Below, in pieces: positions 42,493 through 54,840 of a stretch of DNA of 64,000 bases (positions are counted from its first letter, which is position 1; each line of letters begins with the position of its first letter). The notes below the pieces were generated by a model that was not told the DNA's origin, did no database searches, and saw nothing but the letters and a program-made list of their open reading frames with translations. This DNA is from Pseudomonas monteilii NBRC 103158 = DSM 14164. Its GTDB lineage: Bacteria > Pseudomonadota > Gammaproteobacteria > Pseudomonadales > Pseudomonadaceae. The position numbers and the translations under genes are program-made. The stretch lies in assembly GCF_000730605.1 (NCBI RefSeq), contig NZ_BBIS01000008.1:1-64000 (forward strand). The letters run 5' to 3'.

Positions 42493-43574
42493 TGCTGCTG
42501 CTGTTGGCCGAGTATCTGCAACAGTTCCACAAAGGCTTCGCGGTCTTCCAGTACCTGTCCCTGCGTGGGATTCTTGGTGTACTGACCGCGTTGTCCCTGG
42601 CGCTGTGGCTGGGGCCGTGGATGATCCGTACCCTGCAAATTCGTCAGATCGGCCAGGCCGTGCGTAACGACGGCCCGCAATCGCACCTGTCCAAGTCCGG
42701 CACCCCGACCATGGGTGGCGCATTGATCCTGTCGGCCATCGCCATCAGCACGCTGCTGTGGGCTGATCTGTCCAACCGCTACGTGTGGGTGGTGCTGATC
42801 GTGACCCTGGCGTTCGGTGCCATCGGTTGGGTCGACGACTACCGTAAGGTGATCGAAAAGAACTCGCGTGGCCTGCCAAGCCGCTGGAAGTACTTCTGGC
42901 AGTCGGTGTTCGGTCTGGCTGCGGCCGTGTTCCTGTACAAGACCGCGCCGACCAGCGTCGAGACGACGTTGATCCTGCCGTTCATCAAGGACGTCACCAT
43001 CCCGCTGGGCATCGGCTTCGTGGTGCTGACCTACTTCGTCATCGTCGGCTCCAGCAACGCGGTCAACCTCACCGACGGCCTCGACGGCCTGGCAATCATG
43101 CCGACGGTGATGGTCGGCGGCGCCCTGGGCATCTTCTGCTACCTGTCGGGTAACGTGAAGTTCGCCGAATACCTGCTGATCCCTTACGTGCCGGGCTCGG
43201 GTGAACTCATCGTGTTCTGCGGCGCGCTGATCGGTGCGGGCCTGGGCTTCCTGTGGTTCAACACCTACCCGGCGCAAGTGTTCATGGGTGACGTCGGTGC
43301 GCTGGCACTGGGCGCGGCGCTGGGCACTATCGCGGTCATCGTTCGCCAGGAAATCGTCTTGTTCATCATGGGCGGCATCTTCGTCATGGAAACCTTGTCG
43401 GTGGTGATCCAGGTCGCCTCCTTCAAGCTGACCGGCAAGCGCGTGTTCCGCATGGCGCCGATCCACCACCACTTTGAACTCAAGGGCTGGCCAGAGCCAC
43501 GGGTGATCGTCCGCTTCTGGATCATCACCGTGATTCTGGTGCTGATTGGCCTTGCAACCCTGAAGCTGAGGTAG
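42492..43574 (+). CDS. mraY: Phospho-MurNAc-pentapeptide transferase MraY
   Basis: This 360-residue membrane enzyme makes lipid I from UDP-MurNAc-pentapeptide and undecaprenyl phosphate. It has about ten helices and the conserved catalytic loops [21 protein letters not shown], and the [11 protein letters not shown] loop near the C-terminus. Its ATG shares one base with the murF stop (TAATG). Confidence 0.97.
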   Translation: MLLLLAEYLQQFHKGFAVFQYLSLRGILGVLTALSLALWLGPWMIRTLQIRQIGQAVRNDGPQSHLSKSGTPTMGGALILSAIAISTLLWADLSNRYVWVVLIVTLAFGAIGWVDDYRKVIEKNSRGLPSRWKYFWQSVFGLAAAVFLYKTAPTSVETTLILPFIKDVTIPLGIGFVVLTYFVIVGSSNAVNLTDGLDGLAIMPTVMVGGALGIFCYLSGNVKFAEYLLIPYVPGSGELIVFCGALIGAGLGFLWFNTYPAQVFMGDVGALALGAALGTIAVIVRQEIVLFIMGGIFVMETLSVVIQVASFKLTGKRVFRMAPIHHHFELKGWPEPRVIVRFWIITVILVLIGLATLKLR

Positions 43575-44927
43575 ATGAGCGTGTCTTTGATCGCTTCCGA
43601 CCAATTCCGCATCGTTGTCGGCCTCGGCAAGAGCGGTATGTCCCTGGTTCGCTTCCTGGCGAACCGGGGCATTGCCTTTGCGGTCGCCGACACCCGCGAG
43701 CAACCGCCGGAACTGGACACCCTGCGCCGTGATTACCCGCAGGTGGAAGTGCGCTGTGGTGAGCTGGACGTGGACTTCCTGTGCCGCGCCAACGAACTGT
43801 ACGTAAGCCCTGGCCTGGCCCTGGCCACGCCAGCCCTGCAGCAGGCTGCTGCGCGTGGTGTGAAACTGTCCGGTGACATCGAACTGTTCGCCCGCAACGC
43901 CAAAGCGCCGATCATTGCCATCAGTGGCTCCAACGCCAAGAGCACTGTCACTACCCTGGTCGGCGAAATGGCCGCCAAGGCGGGCAAGCGTGTAGCGGTG
44001 GGTGGCAACCTCGGTACCCCGGCGCTGGACCTGCTGGCCGATGACGTCGAGCTGTACGTGCTGGAACTGTCCAGCTTCCAGTTGGAAACCACCGACCAGC
44101 TCAACGCCGAAGTGGCCACCGTGCTGAACATCAGCGAAGACCATATGGACCGCTACAGCGGCCTGCCGGCCTACCACCTGGCCAAGCACCGGATTTTCCG
44201 CGGCGCGAAGCAGGTTGTGGTCAACCGCCAGGACGCCCTGAGCCGGCCGCTGCCGGTGGAAGGCCGCCCGTGCTGGACCTTCGGTCTCAACCAGCCGGAC
44301 TTCAAGGCCTTCGGCCTGCGCGAAGTGGACGGCGAGAAATACCTGGCGTTCGAGTTCCAGGCGCTGATGCCAGCGCGTGAACTGAAGATTCGTGGTGCGC
44401 ACAACCAAAGCAATGCCTTGGCGGCGTTGGCCTTGGGGCATGCTGCAGGCCTGCCCTTCGAACCCATGCTAGAAGCGCTGCGCGAGTTCGGTGGCCTGGC
44501 CCATCGCTGCCAGTGGGTGCGTGAGCGCAATGGCGTGAACTGGTACGACGATTCCAAGGCCACCAACGTCGGTGCAGCCTTGGCCGCCATCGAAGGCCTG
44601 GGTGCCGATATCGAAGGCAAACTGGTCCTGATCGCCGGTGGCGACGGCAAAGGTGCCGAGTTCACGGCCTTGCGTGAGCCGGTCAAGCGCTTCTGCCGGG
44701 CCGTGGTACTGCTTGGCCGTGATGCCGAGCGCCTGGCCGAGGCCCTGGGTGATGACGTGCCACTGGTACGGGTCAAGACCCTCGATGACGCCGTGCAACA
44801 GTGTGCCGAACTGGCTCAGGCCGGCGATGCCGTGCTGCTGTCGCCCGCATGTGCCAGCCTCGACATGTTCAAGAACTTCGAAGAACGCGGGCGCCTGTTC
44901 GCCCAGGCAGCGGGAGGCCTTGCATGA
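43575..44927 (+). CDS. murD: UDP-MurNAc-L-Ala-D-Glu ligase MurD
   Basis: This 450-residue ligase adds D-glutamate to UDP-MurNAc-L-Ala. The nucleotide loop reads GSNAKST (118-124), a known MurD variation from GTNGKT. The central NISEDHMDRYSG and C-terminal DDSKATNVGAA segments are present. It begins immediately after the mraY stop and overlaps ftsW by 4 nt. Confidence 0.97.
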   Translation: MSVSLIASDQFRIVVGLGKSGMSLVRFLANRGIAFAVADTREQPPELDTLRRDYPQVEVRCGELDVDFLCRANELYVSPGLALATPALQQAAARGVKLSGDIELFARNAKAPIIAISGSNAKSTVTTLVGEMAAKAGKRVAVGGNLGTPALDLLADDVELYVLELSSFQLETTDQLNAEVATVLNISEDHMDRYSGLPAYHLAKHRIFRGAKQVVVNRQDALSRPLPVEGRPCWTFGLNQPDFKAFGLREVDGEKYLAFEFQALMPARELKIRGAHNQSNALAALALGHAAGLPFEPMLEALREFGGLAHRCQWVRERNGVNWYDDSKATNVGAALAAIEGLGADIEGKLVLIAGGDGKGAEFTALREPVKRFCRAVVLLGRDAERLAEALGDDVPLVRVKTLDDAVQQCAELAQAGDAVLLSPACASLDMFKNFEERGRLFAQAAGGLA

Positions 44928-46138
44928 TCTTCGGCATCTTCAAGCCCTACCCGTCACCGCTGATCAGCGGCCGCGGCATCGACCTGGACTTCCCGATGCT
45001 GGCCGGTTGCCTGGCCTTGCTGGGCCTGGGCCTGGTGATGATCACCTCGGCGTCGTCGGAAGTGGCTGCCGTGCAGTCGGGCAACCCGCTTTATCACATG
45101 TTCCGTCACCTGGTGTACGTGTTCCTGGGCCTGGTGGCCTGTGGCGCGACCATGCTGGTGCCGATCGCCACCTGGCAGCGCATGGGCTTTTTGATGCTGC
45201 TGGGCGCCTTCGGCCTGCTGGTGCTGGTGCTGGTGCCGGGTATCGGCCGTGAGGTGAACGGTTCGATGCGCTGGATCGGTTTCAGCTTTTTCAACGTGCA
45301 GCCTTCGGAAATCGCCAAGGTGTTCGTGGTCGTCTACCTGGCCGGTTACCTGGTACGTCGGCAAACCGAGGTACGCGAGACCTGGATGGGCTTCTTCAAA
45401 CCGTTCATCGTGCTGCTGCCCATGGCTGCCTTGCTGCTGATGGAGCCGGACTTCGGCGCCACCGTGGTAATGATGGGCGCCGCAGCGGCCATGCTGTTCC
45501 TGGGCGGGGTGGGGCTGTTCCGTTTCAGTCTGATGGTGGTGTTGGCGGTGCTGGCGGTGTTCGTACTGGTACAGGCGCAGCCGTACCGGATGGCGCGGCT
45601 TATCACCTTTACCGACCCGTGGTCCGACCAGTTCGGCTCGGGCTACCAGTTGACCCAGGCGCTGATTGCCTTCGGCCGTGGCGAGTGGCTGGGCGTTGGC
45701 CTGGGCAACAGCGTGCAGAAGCAGTTTTACCTGCCCGAAGCGCACACCGACTTCGTGTTCTCGGTATTGGCCGAGGAACTGGGCGTTGTCGGTTCGCTGG
45801 TCACTATCGCACTGTTCGTGTTCGTGACCGTGCGAGCCCTGTACATCGGCCTGTGGGCCGAAAAAGCCAAGCAGTTCTTTGCTGCGTATGTGGCCTTTGG
45901 CCTGGCGTTCCTGTGGATTGGCCAGTTCCTGATCAACATCGGCGTTAACGTCGGCCTGCTGCCGACCAAAGGCCTGACCCTGCCGTTCCTCAGTTACGGG
46001 GGCAGCTCGCTGGTGATCTGCTGCGCCTGCGTGGGCTTGTTGCTGCGCATCGAGTGGGAAAGCCGTACGCACCTGGGCAGCGAGGAACACGAATTCAGCG
46101 AAAGCGATTTTGCCGAGGAGACCAGTCATGGCCGCTGA
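44924..46138 (+). CDS. ftsW: Septal peptidoglycan glycosyltransferase FtsW
   Basis: This 404-residue SEDS-family membrane protein polymerises glycan strands with FtsI. It has about ten helices, the large extracellular loop with FGSGYQLTQALIAFGRGEWLGVGLGNSVQK (which holds the essential Asp region DFVFSVLAEELG just after), and the GLLPTKGLTLPFLSYGGSS signature. The start at 44924 overlaps murD and follows GGGAGG. Confidence 0.96.
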   Translation: MIFGIFKPYPSPLISGRGIDLDFPMLAGCLALLGLGLVMITSASSEVAAVQSGNPLYHMFRHLVYVFLGLVACGATMLVPIATWQRMGFLMLLGAFGLLVLVLVPGIGREVNGSMRWIGFSFFNVQPSEIAKVFVVVYLAGYLVRRQTEVRETWMGFFKPFIVLLPMAALLLMEPDFGATVVMMGAAAAMLFLGGVGLFRFSLMVVLAVLAVFVLVQAQPYRMARLITFTDPWSDQFGSGYQLTQALIAFGRGEWLGVGLGNSVQKQFYLPEAHTDFVFSVLAEELGVVGSLVTIALFVFVTVRALYIGLWAEKAKQFFAAYVAFGLAFLWIGQFLINIGVNVGLLPTKGLTLPFLSYGGSSLVICCACVGLLLRIEWESRTHLGSEEHEFSESDFAEETSHGR

Positions 46139-47199
46139 CGGCAAGAACGTACTGATCATGGCTGGCGGCACCGGGGGCCACGTGTTCCCGGCCCTGGCCT
46201 GTGCGCGGGAGTTCCAGGCGCGCGGTTACAGCGTGCACTGGCTGGGCACCCCGCGTGGCATTGAAAACGAGCTGGTGCCACAGGCTGGCTTGCCACTGCA
46301 CCTGATTCAGGTCAGCGGCCTGCGCGGCAAAAGCAAACTGTCGCTGCTCAAGGCGCCGTTCACCCTGGTCAAGGCCGTGCTGCAGGCTCGGCGCATCATT
46401 CGCCAGATCAAGCCGGTATGCGTACTGGGCTTTGGTGGCTACGTGACCGGCCCCGGCGGTGTGGCCGCGCGGTTGTGTGGCGTGCCGCTGGTGATCCACG
46501 AACAGAACGCGCGTGCAGGTACCGCCAATCGGCTGCTGGTGCCGCTCTCGGCGCGGGTCTGCGAAGCTTTCCCGAATACCTTCGAGGCCAGCGACAAGCG
46601 TCGTACCACCGGCAACCCGGTGCGCCCGGAGTTGTTCATGGATGCGCAACGCGCCCCCTTGGCCGAGCGCCGTGCACGCCTGTTGGTGCTCGGTGGCAGC
46701 CTGGGTGCGGAACCATTGAACAAATTGTTGCCTAAGGCCCTGTCCGAAGTGCCCGCCACCCTGCGGCCAGAGGTGTTCCACCAGGCCGGCAAGCAACACG
46801 CGCCGATTACCGCCGAGCGTTATCACGAGGCGGGCGTCGAGGCTCAGGTAGAGCCCTTTATCAAGGACATGGCCCAAGCCTATGGCTGGGCCGACATGGT
46901 GGTGTGCCGGGCCGGTGCCCTGACCGTCAGCGAGCTGGCGGCAGCAGGCCTGCCCTCGATGCTGGTGCCTTTGCCCCACGCCATCGACGATCACCAGACC
47001 CACAACGCCCAATATCTGGCCCGAGAAGGCGCTGCCTTCCTGATGCCACAAGCGACAACTGGCGCAGCGCAGCTCGCTGAACGCCTGAACGAGGTGCTGA
47101 TGCAACCCGAAAAACTCAACGTCATGGCAGGCACCGCACGGCGCCTGGCCAAACCTGCTGCAACCAGCACCGTGGTCGATATCTGCCTGGAGGTGGCCC

Positions 47200-47207
<8 letters not shown>
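46128..47207 (+). CDS. murG: Lipid II synthase MurG (GlcNAc transferase)
   Basis: This 359-residue GT-B glycosyltransferase adds GlcNAc to lipid I on the inner face of the membrane. Hallmarks are the N-terminal loop [35 protein letters not shown] and the donor-binding [21 protein letters not shown] (46115-46120) inside ftsW supports the start at 46128, an 11-nt overlap. Confidence 0.97.
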
Positions 47208-49601
<2,394 letters not shown>

Positions 49602-49606
49602 TAACC

Positions 49607-50476
49607 ATGCAAGGCGCGATGATACGTCAGCAGCAACCCGTTACCGGCCGTAGTAAGCCGGTGCCGCGTGGTGCCAGCCGGCTGGTGGCCGACGAGCCCG
49701 TATCGGCGCGCCTGCCGCGTCCAAGCCTGGGCGGCCTCAAACGCCTGCTGTGGCCGGTGCTGCTGGTGGCGGCCGGCTTTGGGGCTTATGAGGGTGCCAT
49801 TCGCCTGATGCCCTATGCCGACCGGCCGATCATCAAGATCGATGTGCAGGGTGACCTCAGCTACATCAGCCAGCAATCGGTGCAGCAGCGTATCGCGCCC
49901 TACGTGGCGGCGAGTTTCTTCAGCGTCGACCTGCCGGCGATGCGTGCGGAACTCGAACAGATGCCATGGATCGCCCACGCCGAAGTGCGCCGGGTGTGGC
50001 CCGACGAGGTGGTGATCCGCCTGGAAGAGCAGCTGCCGGTGGCACGCTGGGGGGACGAAGCCTTGCTCAACAACCAGGGCCAGGCCTTTACCCCGCGTGA
50101 ACTGGCCAACTACGAGCACCTGCCGCAACTGGCCGGGCCGCAACGTGCTCAGCAACAAGTCATGCAGCAGTATCAGGTATTGAGCCAGATGCTGCGCCCC
50201 CTGGGCTTTTCCATCGCTCGCCTGGAGCTGCGCGAGCGAGGCAGCTGGTTCCTGACCACTGGCGCGAGCAGCGCGGGGCCAGGCATCGAGCTGCTGCTGG
50301 GGCGCGACCATTTGGTGGAGAAGATGCGCCGTTTCATTGCCATTTACGACAAGACACTCAAAGACCAGATCACCACTATCGCCCGCATTGATCTGCGTTA
50401 CTCCAACGGACTTGCCGTTGGCTGGCGGGAACCGATTGCACCGACGACGGCCCAACCCGCCGTTGCGAAGAATTAG
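49607..50476 (+). CDS. ftsQ: Cell division protein FtsQ
   Basis: This 289-residue bitopic division protein has a basic, Pro-rich cytoplasmic tail (1-42), a membrane helix (about 45-65), a POTRA domain (about 75-145, [18 protein letters not shown]) and the beta domain ending near 280. FtsQ holds FtsB-FtsL at the septum. It lies 5 nt after ddl. An alternative Met at codon 5 cannot be excluded. Confidence 0.95.
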   Translation: MQGAMIRQQQPVTGRSKPVPRGASRLVADEPVSARLPRPSLGGLKRLLWPVLLVAAGFGAYEGAIRLMPYADRPIIKIDVQGDLSYISQQSVQQRIAPYVAASFFSVDLPAMRAELEQMPWIAHAEVRRVWPDEVVIRLEEQLPVARWGDEALLNNQGQAFTPRELANYEHLPQLAGPQRAQQQVMQQYQVLSQMLRPLGFSIARLELRERGSWFLTTGASSAGPGIELLLGRDHLVEKMRRFIAIYDKTLKDQITTIARIDLRYSNGLAVGWREPIAPTTAQPAVAKN

Positions 50477-50490
50477 AGAGAGGCAGGACC

Positions 50491-51753
50491 ATGGCAAACG
50501 CGCATAGCGGCAAAATGATCGTCGGGCTGGACATTGGCACCTCCAAGGTGGTGGCGCTGGTGGGCGAAGTGGGCGAAGACGGCACCCTGGAAATCGTCGG
50601 GATCGGTACCCATCCGTCCCGTGGCCTGAAGAAAGGCGTGGTGGTGAATATCGAGTCCACCGTGCAGTCGATCCAGCGCGCGGTGGAAGAAGCGCAGCTG
50701 ATGGCCGGCTGCCGTATCCACTCGGCCTTCGTTGGCGTGGCCGGCAACCACATCCGCAGCCTGAACTCCCACGGCATCGTCGCCATCCGCGACCGCGAGG
50801 TCAGTCTGGCCGACCTGGAGCGTGTACTCGACGCCGCCCAGGCCGTGGCCATTCCGGCCGACCAGCGTGTGCTGCACACCCTGCCGCAGGACTACGTGAT
50901 CGATAACCAGGAAGGCGTGCGCGAGCCACTGGGTATGTCGGGCGTGCGTCTGGAAGCCAAGGTTCACGTGGTCACCTGCGCAGTGAATGCGGCGCAGAAC
51001 ATCGAGAAGTGCGTACGCCGCTGTGGTCTGGAAATCGACGACATCATCCTCGAGCAGCTGGCCTCGGCGTACTCGGTGCTGACCGACGATGAAAAAGAGC
51101 TGGGCGTGTGCCTGGTGGACATCGGTGGTGGCACCACCGACATCGCCATCTTCACCGAAGGCGCCATCCGTCACACCGCAGTCATCCCGATTGCCGGTGA
51201 CCAGGTGACCAACGACATCGCCATGGCCCTGCGTACCCCGACCCAGTACGCCGAAGAAATCAAGATCCGCTACGCCTGCGCCCTGGCCAAACTGGCCGGT
51301 GCCGGCGAGACCATCAAGGTGCCGAGCGTGGGCGACCGCCCACCGCGCGAGCTGTCGCGCCAGGCCCTGGCCGAGGTGGTGGAGCCACGTTACGACGAGC
51401 TCTTCACCCTGATTCAGGCCGAGCTGCGCCGCAGCGGCTACGAGGACCTGGTGCCGGCCGGCATCGTCCTCACCGGCGGCACCGCGAAGATGGAAGGTGC
51501 CGTGGAACTGGCCGAGGAAATCTTCCACATGCCGGTACGCCTGGGCGTACCGCACAGCGTTCGGGGGCTGAGCGACGTGGTGCGCAACCCGATCTATTCC
51601 ACCGGCGTGGGCCTGCTCACCTACGGTCTGCTGAAGCAGTCCGAGGACATGGTCCTGACCGGTAACAGCAACAGCAGCAACAACAGCTATGGCGATGAAC
51701 CGAAGGCCCCAGTACTTGAGCGCTTCAAGAAGTGGGTCCAGGGCAACTTCTAA
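50491..51753 (+). CDS. ftsA: Cell division protein FtsA
   Basis: This 420-residue actin-like protein anchors FtsZ filaments to the membrane. ATPase motifs are GLDIGTSKVVAL (near 11-22) and VDIGGGTTDIAIF (near 209); a poly-Ser/Asn linker (about 390-400) leads to the C-terminal amphipathic membrane helix LERFKKWVQGNF. GAGAGAGGCAGGA precedes the ATG. Confidence 0.98.
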   Translation: MANAHSGKMIVGLDIGTSKVVALVGEVGEDGTLEIVGIGTHPSRGLKKGVVVNIESTVQSIQRAVEEAQLMAGCRIHSAFVGVAGNHIRSLNSHGIVAIRDREVSLADLERVLDAAQAVAIPADQRVLHTLPQDYVIDNQEGVREPLGMSGVRLEAKVHVVTCAVNAAQNIEKCVRRCGLEIDDIILEQLASAYSVLTDDEKELGVCLVDIGGGTTDIAIFTEGAIRHTAVIPIAGDQVTNDIAMALRTPTQYAEEIKIRYACALAKLAGAGETIKVPSVGDRPPRELSRQALAEVVEPRYDELFTLIQAELRRSGYEDLVPAGIVLTGGTAKMEGAVELAEEIFHMPVRLGVPHSVRGLSDVVRNPIYSTGVGLLTYGLLKQSEDMVLTGNSNSSNNSYGDEPKAPVLERFKKWVQGNF

Positions 51754-51808
51754 GTTTCAAAGCAGTAGTGGTAGGCGCAACAACTAGAGAACTGTAAGGA
51801 GAGGGAAA

Positions 51809-53005
51809 ATGTTCGAGCTCGTAGACAACGTCCCGCAAAGCCCGGTCATCAAGGTGATCGGCGTTGGTGGTGGTGGCGGCAACGCCGTCAACCACATGGT
51901 CAAGAGCAGCATCGAAGGCGTGGAATTCATTTGCGCCAACACCGATGCTCAAGCGCTGAAAAACATCGGTGCGCGTACCATCCTGCAATTGGGCACTGGC
52001 GTGACCAAGGGCCTGGGTGCCGGTGCCAATCCGGAAGTCGGCCGTCAGGCCGCGCTGGAAGACCGTGAGCGCATCGCTGAAGTGCTGCAGGGCACCAACA
52101 TGGTGTTCATCACCACTGGCATGGGTGGCGGTACCGGTACCGGTGCAGCGCCGATCATTGCCGAAGTGGCCAAGGAAATGGGCATCCTCACGGTAGCCGT
52201 GGTGACCCGTCCGTTCCCGTTCGAGGGCCGCAAACGTATGCAGATCGCCGATGAAGGCATCCGCATGCTGGCCGAAAGCGTCGACTCGTTGATCACCATC
52301 CCCAACGAGAAGCTGCTGACCATCCTGGGCAAGGATGCCAGCCTGCTGTCGGCCTTCGCCAAGGCTGACGATGTTCTGGCCGGTGCCGTGCGCGGTATCT
52401 CCGATATCATCAAGCGTCCGGGCATGATCAACGTCGACTTCGCTGACGTGCGCACCGTGATGGGCGAAATGGGCATGGCCATGATGGGTACTGGCTGCGC
52501 CAGCGGCCCGAACCGTGCGCGTGAAGCCACCGAGGCTGCCATCCGCAACCCGCTGCTGGAAGACGTCAACCTGCAGGGCGCCCGCGGCATCCTGGTGAAC
52601 ATCACCGCAGGCCCGGATCTGTCGCTGGGTGAGTACTCCGACGTGGGTAGCATCATCGAAGCCTTCGCCTCTGACCACGCCATGGTCAAGGTTGGCACCG
52701 TGATCGACCCGGACATGCGCGACGAACTGCACGTGACCGTTGTGGCCACTGGCCTGGGCGCGCGCATCGAGAAGCCGGTCAAAGTGGTGGACAACACCCT
52801 GCAGACCGCTCAGCAGGCGTACGAAGCATCCAACCCTGCACCGGTTCGTCAGGAGCAGCCAGCGGTCAACTACCGTGACCTGGAGCGCCCGACCGTGATG
52901 CGCAACCAGGCCCATGCAGGTGCTGCCGCAGCCGCTAAACTGAACCCTCAGGACGACCTGGACTACCTCGATATCCCGGCTTTCCTGCGTCGTCAGGCTG
53001 ATTAA
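51809..53005 (+). CDS. ftsZ: Cell division protein FtsZ
   Basis: This 398-residue tubulin homolog polymerises at midcell. The GTP signature GGGTGTG spans 106-112, and the catalytic loop NVDFADVRTVM is present. A variable linker (about 318-380) precedes the conserved C-terminal peptide DYLDIPAFLRRQ, which binds FtsA and ZipA. TAAGGAGAGG gives a strong ribosome site, and the 55-nt gap from ftsA is one of the few true gaps in the cluster. Confidence 0.98.
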   Translation: MFELVDNVPQSPVIKVIGVGGGGGNAVNHMVKSSIEGVEFICANTDAQALKNIGARTILQLGTGVTKGLGAGANPEVGRQAALEDRERIAEVLQGTNMVFITTGMGGGTGTGAAPIIAEVAKEMGILTVAVVTRPFPFEGRKRMQIADEGIRMLAESVDSLITIPNEKLLTILGKDASLLSAFAKADDVLAGAVRGISDIIKRPGMINVDFADVRTVMGEMGMAMMGTGCASGPNRAREATEAAIRNPLLEDVNLQGARGILVNITAGPDLSLGEYSDVGSIIEAFASDHAMVKVGTVIDPDMRDELHVTVVATGLGARIEKPVKVVDNTLQTAQQAYEASNPAPVRQEQPAVNYRDLERPTVMRNQAHAGAAAAAKLNPQDDLDYLDIPAFLRRQAD

Positions 53006-53044
53006 TGGAATTTATCAGGGGTATAAAGGTGATTGGTATTCATC

Positions 53045-53076
53045 AAAGGTTGGGTCTGTTATCATCCCCAGCCTTT
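53045..53076 (+). promoter_or_regulatory. Hairpin and possible promoter between ftsZ and lpxC
   Basis: AAAGGTTGGG (53045-53054) and CCCAGCCTTT (53067-53076) can form a 10-bp RNA stem with one G-U pair and a 12-nt loop. A TATCAT box (53060-53065) inside the loop could be the -10 of an lpxC promoter, with TATTCA 17 nt upstream. The two readings compete; neither is firm. Confidence 0.4.
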
Positions 53077-53081
53077 GTTGA

Positions 53082-54029
<948 letters not shown>

Positions 54030-54058
54030 GTTCGAACACTCTCTCTAGTGTTGTAATC

Positions 54059-54084
54059 AAGGCCACCTTCGGGTGGCCTTTTTT
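54059..54084. terminator. Terminator between lpxC and dciA
   Basis: AAGGCCACC-TTC-GGGTGGCCTT followed by TTTT. It lies between convergent genes and has flanking A/T on both sides, so it may serve both. Confidence 0.92.
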
Positions 54085-54538
54085 ATGCCTTGCCGTTGGC
54101 GTGGGCGGCCAACCGTTCCAGTGCTGCACGTAGCTTGGGGTCGGTGATGCCCTCGGCTGTGTCGCGCAGGCTCTCGGCGGCGCTGTTCGAGAGTTCGGCA
54201 GCATGCCCGCCGCGCTTGGCCGGCACCAGCGGCGGCTGCACCTTGTACAGGATGCGCCGCAGGTTGCCGAAGGCTTCCATGGCCTGCAATGCCGCCAGCA
54301 GGCGCTTCTGCTGGTAGCGCAGGCGGGTTGCCCAATGGCCGTCGGTAACCACCAACAGCAAGGTGCCATCGCGCCAGGACGCGACATGGCAGTGTTCTCG
54401 GGCGGCCGGTTGCAGCTGGCTTTCCAGCAGGCGCTGCAGGTGCTCCAGGCGCTCGGCCTGGTTCAGCAGCAGGCGCAGCGGGCGCACCTGGCGGAGCAGG
54501 GCGGAAGGTGGCTGGGCGGGGGAGGGTTTGTAGGCCAT
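54083..54538 (-). CDS. dciA: DciA family replicative helicase loader (DUF721)
   Basis: This 151-residue protein carries the DUF721 domain (about 15-100; REHCHVASWRDGTLLLVVTDGHWATRLRYQ is the KH-like core). DciA is the ancestral loader of DnaB helicase in bacteria that lack DnaC, including Pseudomonas. The position between lpxC and secA is typical. The C-terminal third is low-complexity and likely disordered. Confidence 0.9.
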   Translation of the reverse strand: MAYKPSPAQPPSALLRQVRPLRLLLNQAERLEHLQRLLESQLQPAAREHCHVASWRDGTLLLVVTDGHWATRLRYQQKRLLAALQAMEAFGNLRRILYKVQPPLVPAKRGGHAAELSNSAAESLRDTAEGITDPKLRAALERLAAHANGKA

Positions 54539-54586
54539 GGGGTATGCATGAGGTTACGTGGTCAGCAGTTTAACACCTCTAAAGCC

Positions 54587-54799
54587 TTAACCGGCCTCTT
54601 CGCGGGGAGCAGAAGATAAGACTAATTCTCGATACCTTTCATGTTGCCAAGCCTTGAACTCAGGGAAAATGCCCCTATCTAAGACAAGCCCCTGCCAAAA
54701 CGCTGTAATAGCATCGTGGAAATCCACCACTTTCCTCACCATCGTTTCCGGGTAGAATGCTCGTTCGCATGCGGCCTCAGGGCTGCACGGGCGACTCAT
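54587..54799 (-). CDS. Possible small orphan protein antisense to the secA leader
   Basis: This 70-residue frame begins [16 protein letters not shown] at ATG 54799, with GGAGGG eight nucleotides upstream on the minus strand, and ends ...SSAPREEAG, the last codons falling in a REP-like GCCTCTTCGCGGGGAG stretch. The middle ([29 protein letters not shown]) looks protein-like but I recognise no family. It overlaps the secA promoter/leader (a TAGAAT box lies at 54753-54758 on the plus strand). It may be a real small gene, a remnant or chance. Confidence 0.35.
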   Translation of the reverse strand: MSRPCSPEAACERAFYPETMVRKVVDFHDAITAFWQGLVLDRGIFPEFKAWQHERYRELVLSSAPREEAG

Positions 54800-54840
54800 G
54801 GGGCCGCCCTCCATCCCTACGTGTGGAAGATCCTGCCGAT

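Noticed and set aside
54539..54840. SecM-like arrest peptide upstream of secA
   Set aside because: No plus-strand small ORF carries an arrest motif, and the open frame runs directly into secA without a stop.
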